From Sparus aurata (Eukaryota; Chordata; Actinopteri; Spariformes; Sparidae), in contig NC_044199.1 of the NCBI RefSeq assembly GCF_900880675.1, forward strand, positions 26,400,953 through 26,464,952: a stretch of 64,000 nt of DNA, given 5' to 3'. The notes beneath the pieces were generated by a model. The model made no database searches and was not told where the DNA came from. It saw only the letters and a list, made by a program, of their open reading frames with translations. Below are positions 9,943 through 22,058 of the stretch, one piece after another; within the stretch, counting starts at the first letter, position 1; every line of letters begins with the position of its first letter. A program made the translations under genes and the position numbers.

Positions 9943-10365
9943 GCCATGCCGAATTAGCTATTAGCACTTCCTGTTTGCAGTTTTACCATGGTTGTACAGA
10001 CAGCCATCACCAGATTACTTTGATATGAGATCAATTTAAAAACGTGATGATTCCAAGGCAGGTTCTGCTATATTGTTAGTGCTTTCACGAGTGTCGTTTC
10101 CCACCAGTTTCTAAGCGGATTCATAGCTGTTTGGATGGACACAGACACAGGATTTGACGATATCCTCAGAAAGCGTCACTCACACTGAATGTAAGAATAT
10201 AAGTAACACCAATGTGTTTGTACAGTTTTGCCTATTAATGACCTCTGAGATGAAATTACAGCAGATGAAGCTGTGCTGGTCTCTGTGGACAGATGAGCCC
10301 CAGATAGAAAGATGCAAAAGTAGGTTATTGGCACAGGAATAGAATTAAAGATGAGCAATTAAAAC
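9943..10365 (+). repeat. Tandem duplication, copy 2
   Basis: It has AGCACTTCCTGTTTGCAG, TTGTACAGACAG, TCAATTTAAAAACGTGATGA, AAGGCAGGTTCTG, AGAAAGCGTCACTCACACTG, AATGACCTCTGAGATGAAAT, GAAGCTGTGCTGGTCTCTG and GGACAGATGAGC in the same order as copy 1. It is shorter by about 130 bp because of internal deletions. Confidence 0.7.
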
Positions 10366-10370
10366 AATTT

Positions 10371-12248
10371 TCAGGGTGATATATTTTGTATATCTGCACA
10401 CACAAACACACAGCTGACGGTTGCAGTATATAAAAAGTGGTCTGTGGGACCAAGCGTGAATATTAACGCGGTCTGAGTTTAAAAGTACAGTGTGTTTGCC
10501 AATTTAAAGGAAGCCTCTACATAATGATCTAGATCCAAACTACTACTAAGTGCTTGAAAATTCTTTATGAGCTGCTCAGAACACTCTTCGGAATTTGCAT
10601 AAAAGCAGCATCTGTGTTAAAAAAAAAAAAAAAGAGCCCAGGGTTGCAGAATATGAAACATCTTTATTTCAATAATCCGTTTGCTTGTATTTCAATTGCA
10701 AGGTTACACCATCCTCCAAACAGGCTTTTTGTGCTCGCCCGGTCAATACAGGCTCTGAAATGAGGCGGTGAGACAGGAGACGACTGTCAGAGGAGCTCTC
10801 GATGACCGCAGAGCAGCAGTTGTCCTGCAGTGGAGGCATGGGTGGCTCTAAACTGTATATTTCCAGGGACAGAAGAAACTATGGGATTTTTCACCTCTCG
10901 TCTAATGGCTGCACAGTCACAGGAAGTGAGTCTGCAGCGCATTGATTGGCCAAGCCAAATCAGAGCAGAATTACATGAGCCAATCAATGGCTCTGATAGC
11001 TCAGGGCCAGCGGGGAATCTGAGATCGAACCACAGCGCTTGTTTTCACCCCCTCGTTTTGCATTTCACAGTGTCTTTATCACCCCCCCGTTTTTTTTTTC
11101 TGCTTCACGGACCCTTTTTTTTCGCTCCACTGTCAGCGGCCCTGAGATAATGGTTATGAATAGGCAGTGTTAGCATGTGATGTTTAAGGGCATAGCGTAC
11201 ATTTGGGAAAGGGGAGATGAGAGAAGGAGCTAATTTGTGAAGAGAGATTAGGCCATTCAGCGACTCGGCGTGCTGCTGTCAGGGAGGCTGATGGGAATAA
11301 TTGGTGGGAGGACGGGGACAAATGTTGTTGTATGTTCCCATTGTCATTGATAATAATTCAGTGGACCAAGACCCTCTGATAGATTCTGTTTCATGTGTTC
11401 GATTCACTGTTAAGTCTCCATTTTACTCACAGTGGGGTTACTGGCATTGTACTCAGATTTACAACTTAGTTTTGTTGCCTATCTCGTAACTTTCAAAGGT
11501 CTCAGTGCAGTATAATGTATCAGTATCAAGTTAATTGTGACACCCTGGTGTAATTACTATTAACAAATGAGGGCTGGACGAGACGCTTGTTATTCTCTCT
11601 GTCGCAGCGGTGGTGCTGAGGGTCTCCCACAGGCTCAGAATTTATACGTGGTTCTCAACCCTGTGGGGGAAAATTGGGCTTCTGCCAACAACCGGGTATT
11701 TTAAGATACGCAAATGCAATAATTTATATAATTATAAGACAGTGACTAGGTGTGCATTCGATTTTTTTAAAGCATCCTGTTGTGTTAAACAAGCTTGGAG
11801 CCGCTGTGTGTGAAATTTGATGTGATTACAGTAGGGCTGATATCCAAAATCCAAATTGCAGAGAAGCTCCAATTTCTTTCATAAAGGTAAAATGTGAGAA
11901 ATCAGTGTTATAATGAGGTATTGTAGGGCTGCAGAGATGTCCCAGCCTGAAAATATTCTTCACCAGACTGTAAAAAAAACCTGTTTTCATGGTTCAGAGC
12001 CCCTGTAGGTGAGCCGCACGTGGAGGAAGCCTGTTTATGCATGTACGGGATCAAAGCCAATGACATCTCAACTACCAGTGCACCTACAAGTCTGTACACA
12101 ACATTGGCACACTGTTAGTAGATGGAATAGGAGAGGTCGCATAACAATCAGTGTGTTTACGGGGGTATGTTACAGTAAACCAGAGGGCTTCTCTCTGCAG
12201 AGCATGTGTGATTGACAGCAGATGGGAGGTGAAGGGAGAGGGCAGACT
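10371..12248. other. Intron sequence, nothing recognised
   Basis: The stretch holds an A run at 10619-10633, C/T-rich tracts at about 11080-11125, and short open frames with no family resemblance. I see no repeat or gene that I can name. Confidence 0.6.
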
Positions 12249-12375
12249 GTTCACTGGTCAATCAATCCGAAAAAAATAAAAGTATAAAAGGCTGAAATTG
12301 GTCGCCAAATATACTTGGGTGGCTGTTAATATACCTGGGCTGACCGCCCCAGTGAACTCTATGTGTGTGAAACAC
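12249..12375 (+). repeat. Dispersed repeat, ATAAAAGTATAAAA family, copy 1
   Basis: The order GTTCACTGGTCAATC, AATAAAAGTATAAAAGGCTG, AATATACTTGGGTGGC, TGTTAATATACCTGGGCTGA and CCGCCC matches 40773-40925. I recognise it as a repeat seen in percomorph genomes; its class is not known to me. Confidence 0.55.
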
Positions 12376-14204
12376 TAGAAATATTGCACTTAGGTTTGTT
12401 TCATTATTTAATGTGAGGAATCTTTCAGTCCGCTGGTCTGTTTTTGTCTGCGGCTATCCTTCGTCTCTCCAGTGGACGCTTGGGTGACAAAGATGCTCAG
12501 TGTACATCATGATTTATTCACTAGGGATGTTTCCGCTGCACATTTATGCATTTTGTTTTTTTGTTATCCACCAACTCTGCCAACTCAGCCAAGCATAAAA
12601 TTTGTTTTTGTGGTGTTCGGGCTCTTTCCACCGAGGTTTTTTCCGTTTTGAAATATGGCTATTCTGATTGCAGCACCAGGGTTTCTGGTGTCATTTTCAA
12701 ATTCTAAAAAGAGTCATCTTAAAGGATAAAACTGATGATATTCTAAATATTGTCTTGTTGTTAACAAATCCATGAAAAGACCAAAACTAACAATGAGCTC
12801 ATCCTATTAACAGCTAAAGCCTGATGCTTTATCTTATTGTTCCATAGAGCTCCATCAATGAGTCACACTGTTGCACACTGAGTAACATTCATACAAACGA
12901 ACATGCACACGGTGTAGTTTATTTTGAGTCGATCCCAGTTGGATCGCACGAAAGCACCAAATGTTCATTAATCCGCTGCTGAAGACGGACCCCCAAAAAT
13001 CCACTGCTTCCTCCTGTTTTTTCCTGAACGCCTCTGCTGCCCAGCTGTTGGAGGAAATTACTTCAGTGAACGTATGTGTTGAGCCGCTGTTAAAGATTTA
13101 CGTCTTCGGCAAGAGGAAGAAAAGACACAATGTTCCTCTTGAAACTGAAAGGTTGAATTGTCATAATGGGAGAGGAACTATAATTGGTCTCCATCCGTCC
13201 ATTAGGTTTCATTGAATTGAATTTTCTGCGCACAGTGTTTCAGACTTTGTGATGAAGTGAAAAGCTGCATCTTATTTCTGCATTTCCAACGAGGACATCA
13301 GGTCACAGCGATGACACAGTTGTTACTGACAGGCCTTGAGGAACATCAGTTTAAATGTTGCCTTATGTCACCTACAAATGCTGCATGATGCGTCGCTTAC
13401 ATCCGACTGTGGTGAGGCTGAACTGTGATTCTCAAGATGACGCATGCATGCACACTGTTATTAAGACAGAAAACCCCCGCTTTCACATGTGTGGAGCAGC
13501 CGGAAGTGAAATGCCAAAACAACAGACTGCCCGGTTTATTATGAAACACTGAGCCAGCATGATGGTGATGGTTTCATGGCTCTCTGCCCTCCTCTCAAGG
13601 TGTCATTGTTGGTGGTTGAGGACAGAGTGAGTGTTCGAGAGTCCTTGAACTTGAGTCGTCCCTTGGATGTGAGCATATCTATCCAGGGAATTCAGACTGA
13701 AAGTCAACGAGGAACATTCAGGTGCTTCTGTGTACAAGCGGTGACATTTCTCTGAATAAGAGTAGAAATTTGAGGCACTGCGTGCATGGTATGAGTGTGA
13801 TGCTCGAGGACTCGGGATATCCCGACTATTTTCAGTACAACAGATGATAGACTTGAGAAAAATACAGCACTGAGGAGATTTCACCTCAACAATCCCTTGC
13901 AGGATAATTCTCTAAGCTCAGATTTTCCACATTGAAGTGGAATGAAAATGAAGAAAGTATGTGACGGGAATAATTGGAAGGAGAAGTCTTCTTTGTAGGT
14001 GGCAGACTGAGACTGCAGTAAACCCGTCGGATTTGACTAAAAGTGACAGTTAGGTGTTGGAGTTTTCTTTTGTTTGTACCTTGAATCTCAACACAATCGG
14101 CAGAGGAAATGTTAACTGAGTGTGTTTCTGCAAACAGAAGCTCTACAGTTCTTTATGTTGCAACTTTACATTTGGTTAGGTTTTTCAGTTTTCCAATTTC
14201 TCCC
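12376..14204. other. Intron sequence, nothing recognised
   Basis: Open frames of 65-93 codons occur here (for example 12961-13215 on + and 13603-13884 on -). Neither shows a family signature, splice consistency or biased composition. No repeat was recognised. Confidence 0.55.
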
Positions 14205-14293
14205 TTGTCACCATGCTGTGCTTTGACCCTAGGCTTAGGCACAGAAAGCACTTGGTTGTGATTGGGGAACATCATGGTTTGGCTTAAAAAACC
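14205..14293 (+). repeat. Dispersed repeat, GGTTAGG family, copy 3
   Basis: Motifs TTGTCACCATGCTGTGCTTT, CTAGGCTTAGGCACAGAAAG, CACTTGGTTGTGATTGGGG and AACATCATGGTTTGGCTTAA follow the order of copy 1. Confidence 0.65.
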
Positions 14294-16400
14294 TCTCTTG
14301 GTCTCGAGGGCGAGGTCTCCTTAAAAACAGCCGCTCACCTGACTTCCTTTGAAAAATATGCGATTTTGGTTGCAGCCTTAAAGGAATACATCATATTGTT
14401 AACATCATCATATAACTGTGATAAAAAGCCCCAACTGATATACTAAGCAAACACTTTCTCTGGCTTCTTGTTAAGCGTCAATGCGCTTGCTACACTTATC
14501 CACCAAATTGAGCCATCAGTTTTTTCCGTAATCCTGCTGACAAACAAACCAAACTGAAGACATGACCTTCCTGGCGAGGGTAAAACATGATATTGTGCGG
14601 CAGTATTGCTAAAAACAGGTTAATAAGGGTGACAGACATGATCAGTTTGACAATCAGATCAGTTCAGATCAGATAGATGACCTCTTTTGGAAGAGAAAAC
14701 AAAGAGGAACAATAACAGTTTTCTTATAAACATCCATCACAGACCTCTAGGTTCAACTTTATCGTGCACCGTGTGCAATCACAGTTTTGCTGTGCAGTGA
14801 GGGTTTGTTCACAATATTTCAGGCGCCCTCACTTCAAATCAAATGGTTCAGAGAATCTCGACTAAACTGTTGACTCGTTAACACCTGGTCTGATCGATGT
14901 TTGTTGCCCATTCTGACCTGCAAAGTTGTCCCATTCTCAGTAGTTTCAGTAATTATAGAATTGAGTAAATACAATGTCATTATAACCGGCCAAAGTCAGT
15001 TACAAAGATAAGATATATTCAATAAAAATGTATCTGTAAAGGATGGAGGTGTAGCAGTTTGGATGACAGCATCTCTGTGCTCTCATTATAAACACTCTTT
15101 ACAGACATTAACCACAACCGTGTAGCAAATAAACTAAAAATCGAATCAGTATTCCTCTGAGTCCTCAGCGGTGTGTGTAACCTTTTCACTGCACTTCATT
15201 TATCCAGCTGATCCTTGTTGTGTGTTTCGTGGTAGCCTCTCAACCACACAGCCACACAAAGGTTTTTCAAGGCGTGTGGGGGTGGGAAGCGGTTCATTTG
15301 ACCTCCTACATGCTGCCCCTGCCTCTGCCTTCATTGAAACAGTGACATCTTAATCTGCATTGACTCATTTATATTCAGAGTGGCGCTCTGACTCACTCCA
15401 CATCCAGATAGCGAGCAGACTGTGCTCCTATATGCACTCATGCAGCAGAGGAGACCTACATGTTCCCTGCCGCTCGCACGCGAACGCATCCACCCCTCGT
15501 CCGTCCTCCAGTGTGAAAACTCTCCCTCATGAACGTGTCTTATGTTCTCCTGTGCGTCTGAGAAACACACGCAAATAATCCAGCTGTGCAGGATGTTAGC
15601 GCTATCTAAGTCCATTATCTCCGTTGGCTCCATTCAGAGGGGCTCTTCTGCTCTGTAGTGCTGCCCTTTCAAATGGCCGTCTGTGGCCCCCATTCATCTG
15701 AGGATTCATCTGAAGCTCCGCTGCAAATACACGGGCCTCTTCGGCGGTGTATACTTGTGTGTTTAATGGCTGGTGTTCAGATAGAAAGAAAGGATGGAAA
15801 GAAGGAAGGGGGATGGGGATGGGGTTGGGGGGGGGGGGCGCTAATGAGAGATTAATGTGGCGAAGCAGGGAGGAAGATGGAGGATTGAGGGGGTGAGGAG
15901 AGTTTTACAAGAAGGGATTCATTAGCCTGGTGAAAGGTAAAATGTAAGTGAGATAATGCGAGTAACAGCAGAGCCGGAGCTGTTTTCATCATGACTTTTT
16001 CCACATTTTCATTGCCGGCTGCCTGAAATGTGTGACGGCGCAACTTTAGTCATACGCTGCTAAATTTTGTGGAGACATTTTGATGAAAAGTGTCCCCTGC
16101 ATCGCCGTACAGTATGTGCGGCGGGGAAAAATGCAAGGACATCCAATAGAAGAGTTGACTTTGCAGTGAAAGAGAACAGCAGAGTCTAATTCTCTCTGCA
16201 TAACAGTCTGCACCCTGCTAACCTGCCAAAATACAGTGATTTTAATGCATTGGTTAAGTAAAAGATTAGAGTTTTAAGATTAGAGCCACTGTGGTATAGG
16301 GAGAAATGAAATACAATATTAACAATGATGTTTTCATTCAGTGTATAATCACCTGAAACTATGAACTGCTGTGTATTCAACAGAGGGAGCAGAACAGACA
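14294..16400. other. Intron sequence with one G-rich tract
   Basis: A purine-rich tract at 15781-15838 ends in a run of G at 15827-15838. Otherwise I recognise no repeat or gene in this stretch. Confidence 0.55.
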
Positions 16401-16417
16401 AACCAGAAAGAGATCCT

Positions 16418-16437
16418 TTCAGGTAAACTTACCTGAA
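16418..16437. repeat. Short perfect hairpin
   Basis: TTCAGGTAAACTTACCTGAA is a perfect 20-bp palindrome with 9-bp arms around a central AC. No loop-dependent function is evident. Confidence 0.6.
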
Positions 16438-16485
16438 GGCCACCGTAGGTTCTCCTACACGCTTGGAAAGGGAGGGGTATTTAGC

Positions 16486-16825
16486 ATGTTGCCATCCCCG
16501 ACCCCACCACTAGACCACCAATTCCGTTTTTTCCATCACATCTGCCAGCCTGGCTCTACTCAGTTTCACTCACAGCAGCAGGGAATTGCATTTCCACCAC
16601 AGCTGGGCCACCTGCTCGAAGGTGTGTCTCAAACTAACGGCTCACTGGTCTCGATGCCCACAGTTCTGCCGAAGAATCACCGCCAACAAAGTGGTTCCAC
16701 TACTTCACAAAAAAAGTCCTGCTCGGAGGCGTGGCGGGCGCAGCTTGGGCCTACTCCTGAGCAGGTCCATTGCAGATGCAAGAAGAATGGTGGTGGAAAG
16801 GCAAATTGGCGCAATGTAGAAAAAA
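16486..16825 (-). repeat. Possible dispersed repeat (reverse strand)
   Basis: On the reverse strand the segment includes GGTGGAAATGCAATTCCC and AGTAGAGCCAGGCTGGCAG, motifs that I associate with a common teleost repeat, possibly hAT-like. A 116-codon frame on the + strand lies inside it but has repeat-like, proline/serine-rich content and no domain. No second copy is present in the window to confirm it. Confidence 0.35.
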
Positions 16826-17244
16826 AAAAGAGATAATCATTTTCTTAAAAATGATTCAAACTGATTAATCGATTTTCAAAATAGTTTCAATATCAAATCA
16901 TTTAACATCATTTCTCAAACCAGTATGATTCATTCGGCATCCCTGCTTTTGTAGAAAACATAATCGAACACAGATAAACTGCACTGATTACACACAAGTT
17001 GCATTATGATCACAAAAACCAAAGAAGTCCTTCAGTGAACAAATGAACACACACACGTCATCATGATGTATGTTGATGAAATTTGAAAAAACCTAAAACG
17101 GTAAGTGTACCGATCTAAATGTAGAATATTTTAAATGTGGTTTCTCTGTTCATTTCCACTCCTCCCCCTTTTCCCCCGCTCCACCTCCCTGCTGCACCTC
17201 CCCCTCCTGATCTGTGCACTCGTTATGTAAGTTGCCCCCAGAGG

Positions 17245-17300
17245 TGTCTGTGTGTGCGTGCGTGAGTGTGTGAGTGTGTGTGTGTGTGTGTGCGCGTGAG
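17245..17300. repeat. Imperfect TG/CG tract
   Basis: Alternating purine-pyrimidine sequence (TGTGTGCGTGCGTGAGTGTG and following) that can adopt Z-DNA in principle. It explains the H-T-H-T frames on the reverse strand. Confidence 0.8.
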
Positions 17301-17924
17301 CGTTCGTGTTCGTGGGGGACGGTTGAGGAAGACCTCTGAGCGCACAGCGTCCACTGAAAAACATTTAACTGTTGATGTGATCCTTCAAAAGCCATTAGAT
17401 TTGTGAAATTGATTGTTTGTCTGAGGAGCGTTACTGCCCCTCAGTTTGAATGTGCTGAGAAGAGAAGTACAGTGAAGAAACAAAAAAAGAAAAAAGCTGA
17501 GTGAACAACAAGTGGACAACTGGAGGAAAAAGGGGAATGTGAATGCTGTTTTCACAGAGAGATGTAAAATATAGACAGAGTTGGTGCTGAAGCTTCCAAC
17601 AATATCAAAAGTACAAAACTGGCTATTAAAATATTAATAGAAATATTAGCAAAATGTACTTTGAATATCTATAAGTTCTTATTAGGCAGAAAAAGGCACC
17701 TGTGAGTATTATAGTATCACGTCTGGATTATTGTTATTGATGAATTAGCACGTGAGAATCATGTTTCTATTCTATTATTTTGTGCAAATGGGGCTATTTA
17801 CACACTGCTGGATAGTTAAATCTATTAAAGTGCACCGTATTTTATAAACCGATTGCATATTTGTGTACGTAAAATCTGAATCTGCAAAGTAACTAGTAAC
17901 CGTAGCTTTTCAAAAAGTTCCGTG

Positions 17925-18022
17925 ATGATAAACTTTATTTATGTAGCACCTTTTCTTAACAAAGTTACAAAGCACCTGAGAGTTGAATAGAAATAAAAAC
18001 AACAACATCAATAAAAGCATAT
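17925..18022 (+). repeat. Fragment of a common teleost retroelement tail
   Basis: The string AAACTTTATTTATGTAGCAC then CTTTTCTTAACAAAGTTACA and AAGCACCTGAGAG resembles the TTTATTTATATAGCACTTTT series that is ubiquitous in fish genomes. It is followed by an A-rich end with AATAAAA. Assignment is from memory of that motif. Confidence 0.45.
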
Positions 18023-18029
18023 ATTAAAG

Positions 18030-21000
18030 ATTTGCACTACGGAGGAAACACTGCACTAAATTCTCATTCCTGTCAGACAGTAAAAGCCCCCGAAAAACAT
18101 TAGGCCATTTAAAATTGCCCGTGGCGTAGCAGCCACTGTGGCCGTAAGTGGCAATACGGGAAAAAGTAAAACATAATAATGAAACAGTAGAGCAGTTATC
18201 AGGTTGATTCAGCTGCACATCAATATGTAGCTTCGGTTGAGGTTGTTCAGGCATTTGAACAAAAAACGGATGCTGTTGTTTTGCAAAGTCCCTGAGCGCA
18301 TTGAATTGAGAACAGGTGCATTCAACTTTTAATTTGTCGGGAGGCAGAATGTTTTATTCCTTCCACCGAGCAGTAATAGTCGGGCCTTCATTTGAAGTTT
18401 ATCAGACTGTTGGCTGCAGTCTGTGAGGAAGTGCTGCACCAATTTCCAGGCTCAAAACAAACTTTATTCTTCTCAAACTGAACCAGGAGATGAATATTTT
18501 TCCTTGTCTGAATATTTAAATATAACAACAAACTGTTGAAAACTGAGAGCCAGATGTTTCTGTGTACAGAAAGTGACTGTGGAGGCCAGTTCCCTTGTTG
18601 TCTGCCCCTTAAAAGTGTGTCAGCAGACCGTGCTGAACTGTGAGAAGGTACATGAAAATACAACAAAGAGACAGATAAGTGTGATCTGTTTTGTCGTCAT
18701 GACTGAAATATTTCGGATCCAGCAGGGGTGTGATGCAGCCTCACCACATTCTTACTCAATTAGAAATCTATTTTGGGACATGAGGATGTTCGGATGGATT
18801 TTCTCCAAACTAGGACAGGAAGTCATGCCAGACACTTTGTGTTAATCATTTAGACACTTCTGTTCAAATTTTAGCATCTTTGAACTTCTGTTTGATTTTA
18901 ATGCATCACTTTGCATCGCAAATAACAGAACTGGGTACACTTAATGATATGAGTAAACAAGGGCCATAATGAGGCAGGCTGGGGTCGAAGAGTTGAACCG
19001 TTTGGAGAACTTTGGAGAGGATACAAGGAAGTTTGCTCTAATCTATTGTCTCTGTGACAGGACTTATTTCAACATTAGGGTCTTTTTGTCTCAGATGATG
19101 CACACACAATCAATCAGCCAGTCAAAAACCAGATCAGCTGTTTTTTTTCTTAAGGTCAAAAAGTCCATCCTAGTCCAACCCTTGATGCTGTATCCTGACG
19201 ACACAAAGATGACTGGTTCGGACTACATAATATTTCTGTCTATTAAGATGATCCCTGTGTCAGATTAGAAGATTATAGTGTCGGCTGAACGGGACCGGCA
19301 TCGCCATGTCTTATTGTTGAACTTGTCCGACCTGGCAACAGTAACTAAGGGGGGCAGGACTAAAGATGGGTCACTTGTGTTCAGAGGCTTGTAGTTCTGT
19401 GCCCCTTGGCATTTAAAAGTGATTTGGGAGGTCTCAGACTCATACAGTTTTGCGAATTAGACTGCCACTTCCAGTTTAGTGCCAAAAGGAAGGTTCTCAA
19501 TGGAAATGGTTAAAATCTTCAGGCTCATACTTATTTGGAAGTACCGGTAGAATAGGTTTACATTTAAACACATTATTTTTCTCATGTGCTACATTGCTGC
19601 AGCACCCCACATTGTGTCTTAAACACTCTGTTTTACCTATGGAGTGAGACATTTCGCCTCTGTTTAATCTTTGATGAGAGTTGCTCATGTGTATTACTTC
19701 ATGAACAGGATGTAGCCAATCAGAGGCAGAGTAGGGCGGGTCCTGCCGAGCAAGGTAGTGAGATCGAAAATAACGCAGCTACAGCAGGAGCACTGTATGT
19801 TTGCTGACTGACTGGAGTGCATATATTTTAAAATAAATATATAAAAATGAATATTCGTAGTTTTAGAGTAATGCACATAAGTCATGGAAGTAAAGGCTCG
19901 ACTCCAAACTAGGCCTTTCAGGCAGTGCAGGATGCGTCCTATGGGAGAGTGTAACTCCCTTTGGCATGGACTTTGGGCTTTTTTTTTACTTTGCAGACCT
20001 TTTTCCATGCACAAAAATACTGCATTACATAATAAAGGAAAGGCAAAAAACCCCAAAACATGATATGACCTCTGTAATCCTCTGTGGAGTAGGAATTTGC
20101 TCAGTAAAGCTCACGGCAGTCCGCACCAAAGTGTTTTATAGAGTTTTTGTCCAAGTGGAAATGTCGGCCTTGTGGCACGACAAAAAACATCAGGAGGTCG
20201 AAATAATCAGTAGGATTTATCCTCTGGTGATCATATTCACAGCGAATTTTGCTTCTAATTCAGCTGTTTTTGAGATAACCCTTCATACATTCAAGTGTTG
20301 TTTTAGGGGAAAATTTGATCTGAAAGTGCCGCTCCAGGAAAGGTCAGGTGACCTCTAGAATCTGCCGGAATTTATCTAATGACATCATGAATATTCAGAC
20401 CACATTTCAAGGTAATCGGGTTTGTTGGTTAATCAGAGAAGAACGTACAAACCCACGTCATGATTCATAGATTGAACGACCTGAAGGACAAACACACACA
20501 GACATAACCAACAATATGATACGTGATTTATCTATTTATTCTAGGGAGTATTTCATGTTTTAAAATGTGTTATGTATGGTTTTTGAGACCCTAAAATAAA
20601 CTTTTAACGTTTATTTTTCACGTAAAAATGGGGGGGGGCACCTTAAAGCTACAGTGCATGTGCACATAATGCTGTTCAATCCACGTCGACCTTCGAACAA
20701 CCGTATCAGTCAGCTGCTAATACAAACATTGTCCATGCAACATTAACGCTAATGAAAGCCTAACGGATTGAAGTGAATTGCTTTGCGAGACAGAGATGCC
20801 CAGAATATTTTAAGAGGCTGACGGAGATGGAGAGGGGAGTGGGAGTGGGAGGCAGATCGCAGTAGGTCTGCTCTCGGATCACAGTGAATAAGTTGTGTGA
20901 TTTCACAGATGGGTTTTAGCAGGAACACACTCTGGCCAGGGGAGTTGTCCTCACACACTGGAGGATGCTGCTACAGCTCACACACGGAGTCATACGTACT

Positions 21001-21964
21001 GCACGCATGAGCAACTATCACTTTTTTGGAAACGGCAGGAAGTAGACGCAACACTGCGATCCTCCGATTTCAAGCCGGAAGAAGATTCCTTAGGTATGAA
21101 GGACAACAGTGAAGAGATTAGGCTCAAGTTCCAAGTAAATCATCACGATTAATGGATTACAAGGAGGCTGAAATCAAGACAAATACATGCAACTCATCTC
21201 TGCCCTCTTGTCTTATCCTGAAGAGGGTTTCTTTTATTAAATTTGTACATATAAAGTAAAACTGTTCAACTTTTTAAAAGAAGAAATGGCTCATTCATTC
21301 TCTTACAAGAAAACATCATAGGATATTAAACATATTTTAAAACACTCAAGGATTTTGCTGCCTAACTTATTCTGTCAAGTAGTTAATGGTGGCTAATGGC
21401 AGAAGTCTTTAGATGGATGTTGCTGCATAACTGACATCACTGAGTTGGACCACTGGTCTAACTGATGCTGATACTGATGCTTACACAATGTTTCAGCCCA
21501 TCGCAGATACACCTTCTGACTTTTTTTATCCTCAAAATAAAAGTAGAGTTATTGTAATGTGATAAAAAGTGATTCTCAACCAGGGCCTGACCTTTTCTCA
21601 GGGGGTATGTGGAGAAAATACAGAGTAGCTCAACAACAGTAATGTAGAAAATTTAATAAACTGGATAAATAATGGATTTGGCCAATTTAATTTACTCCAT
21701 GTGGTTGTAAGTTGAATACAAACAGACCGAACTAAACATTAACAGTTCAGCTGTTATAAAATATTGTAACATTCACCTTTATATGATTAACAGTTGAATA
21801 ACATCCAGATGGAAATTAATTCAAATACTCACGTGAGGTTCATTCAACCCAATCACCATAGTAAATGTTTGCTAAGTTTTTTTTCGGCAAAACCACAGAT
21901 AAGTTAAAGCTTTCTTTATGTTCCTACTTTATGCTTGTTGGGGATCATTTCTGTGTTTCCTGAC
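18030..21964. other. Intron sequence, nothing recognised
   Basis: This is mostly AT-rich DNA with open frames up to 130 codons (for example 19966-20358 on +) that have no recognisable domain. There is a short G run near 20630. I recognise no gene or repeated family in it. Confidence 0.5.
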
Positions 21965-22058
21965 AGTCAAAATGCTGTGCTTATTGTCTGGTTAGGTTTA
22001 AGCAAAAAACACCACTCGGTTAGGGTCAGGAAAACATCATGTATTGGCCTTAACTACC
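21965..22058 (+). repeat. Dispersed repeat, GGTTAGG family, copy 4
   Basis: Motifs GTCAAAATGCTGTGCTTATT, GTCTGGTTAGGTTTAAGC, AAAAAACACCACTCGGTTAG and GTCAGGAAAACATCATG match copies 1 and 3 in order. Confidence 0.65.

Noticed and set aside
16486..16836. 116-codon + strand frame as a possible gene
   Set aside because: The segment resembles a dispersed repeat on the reverse strand, and the peptide has no domain.
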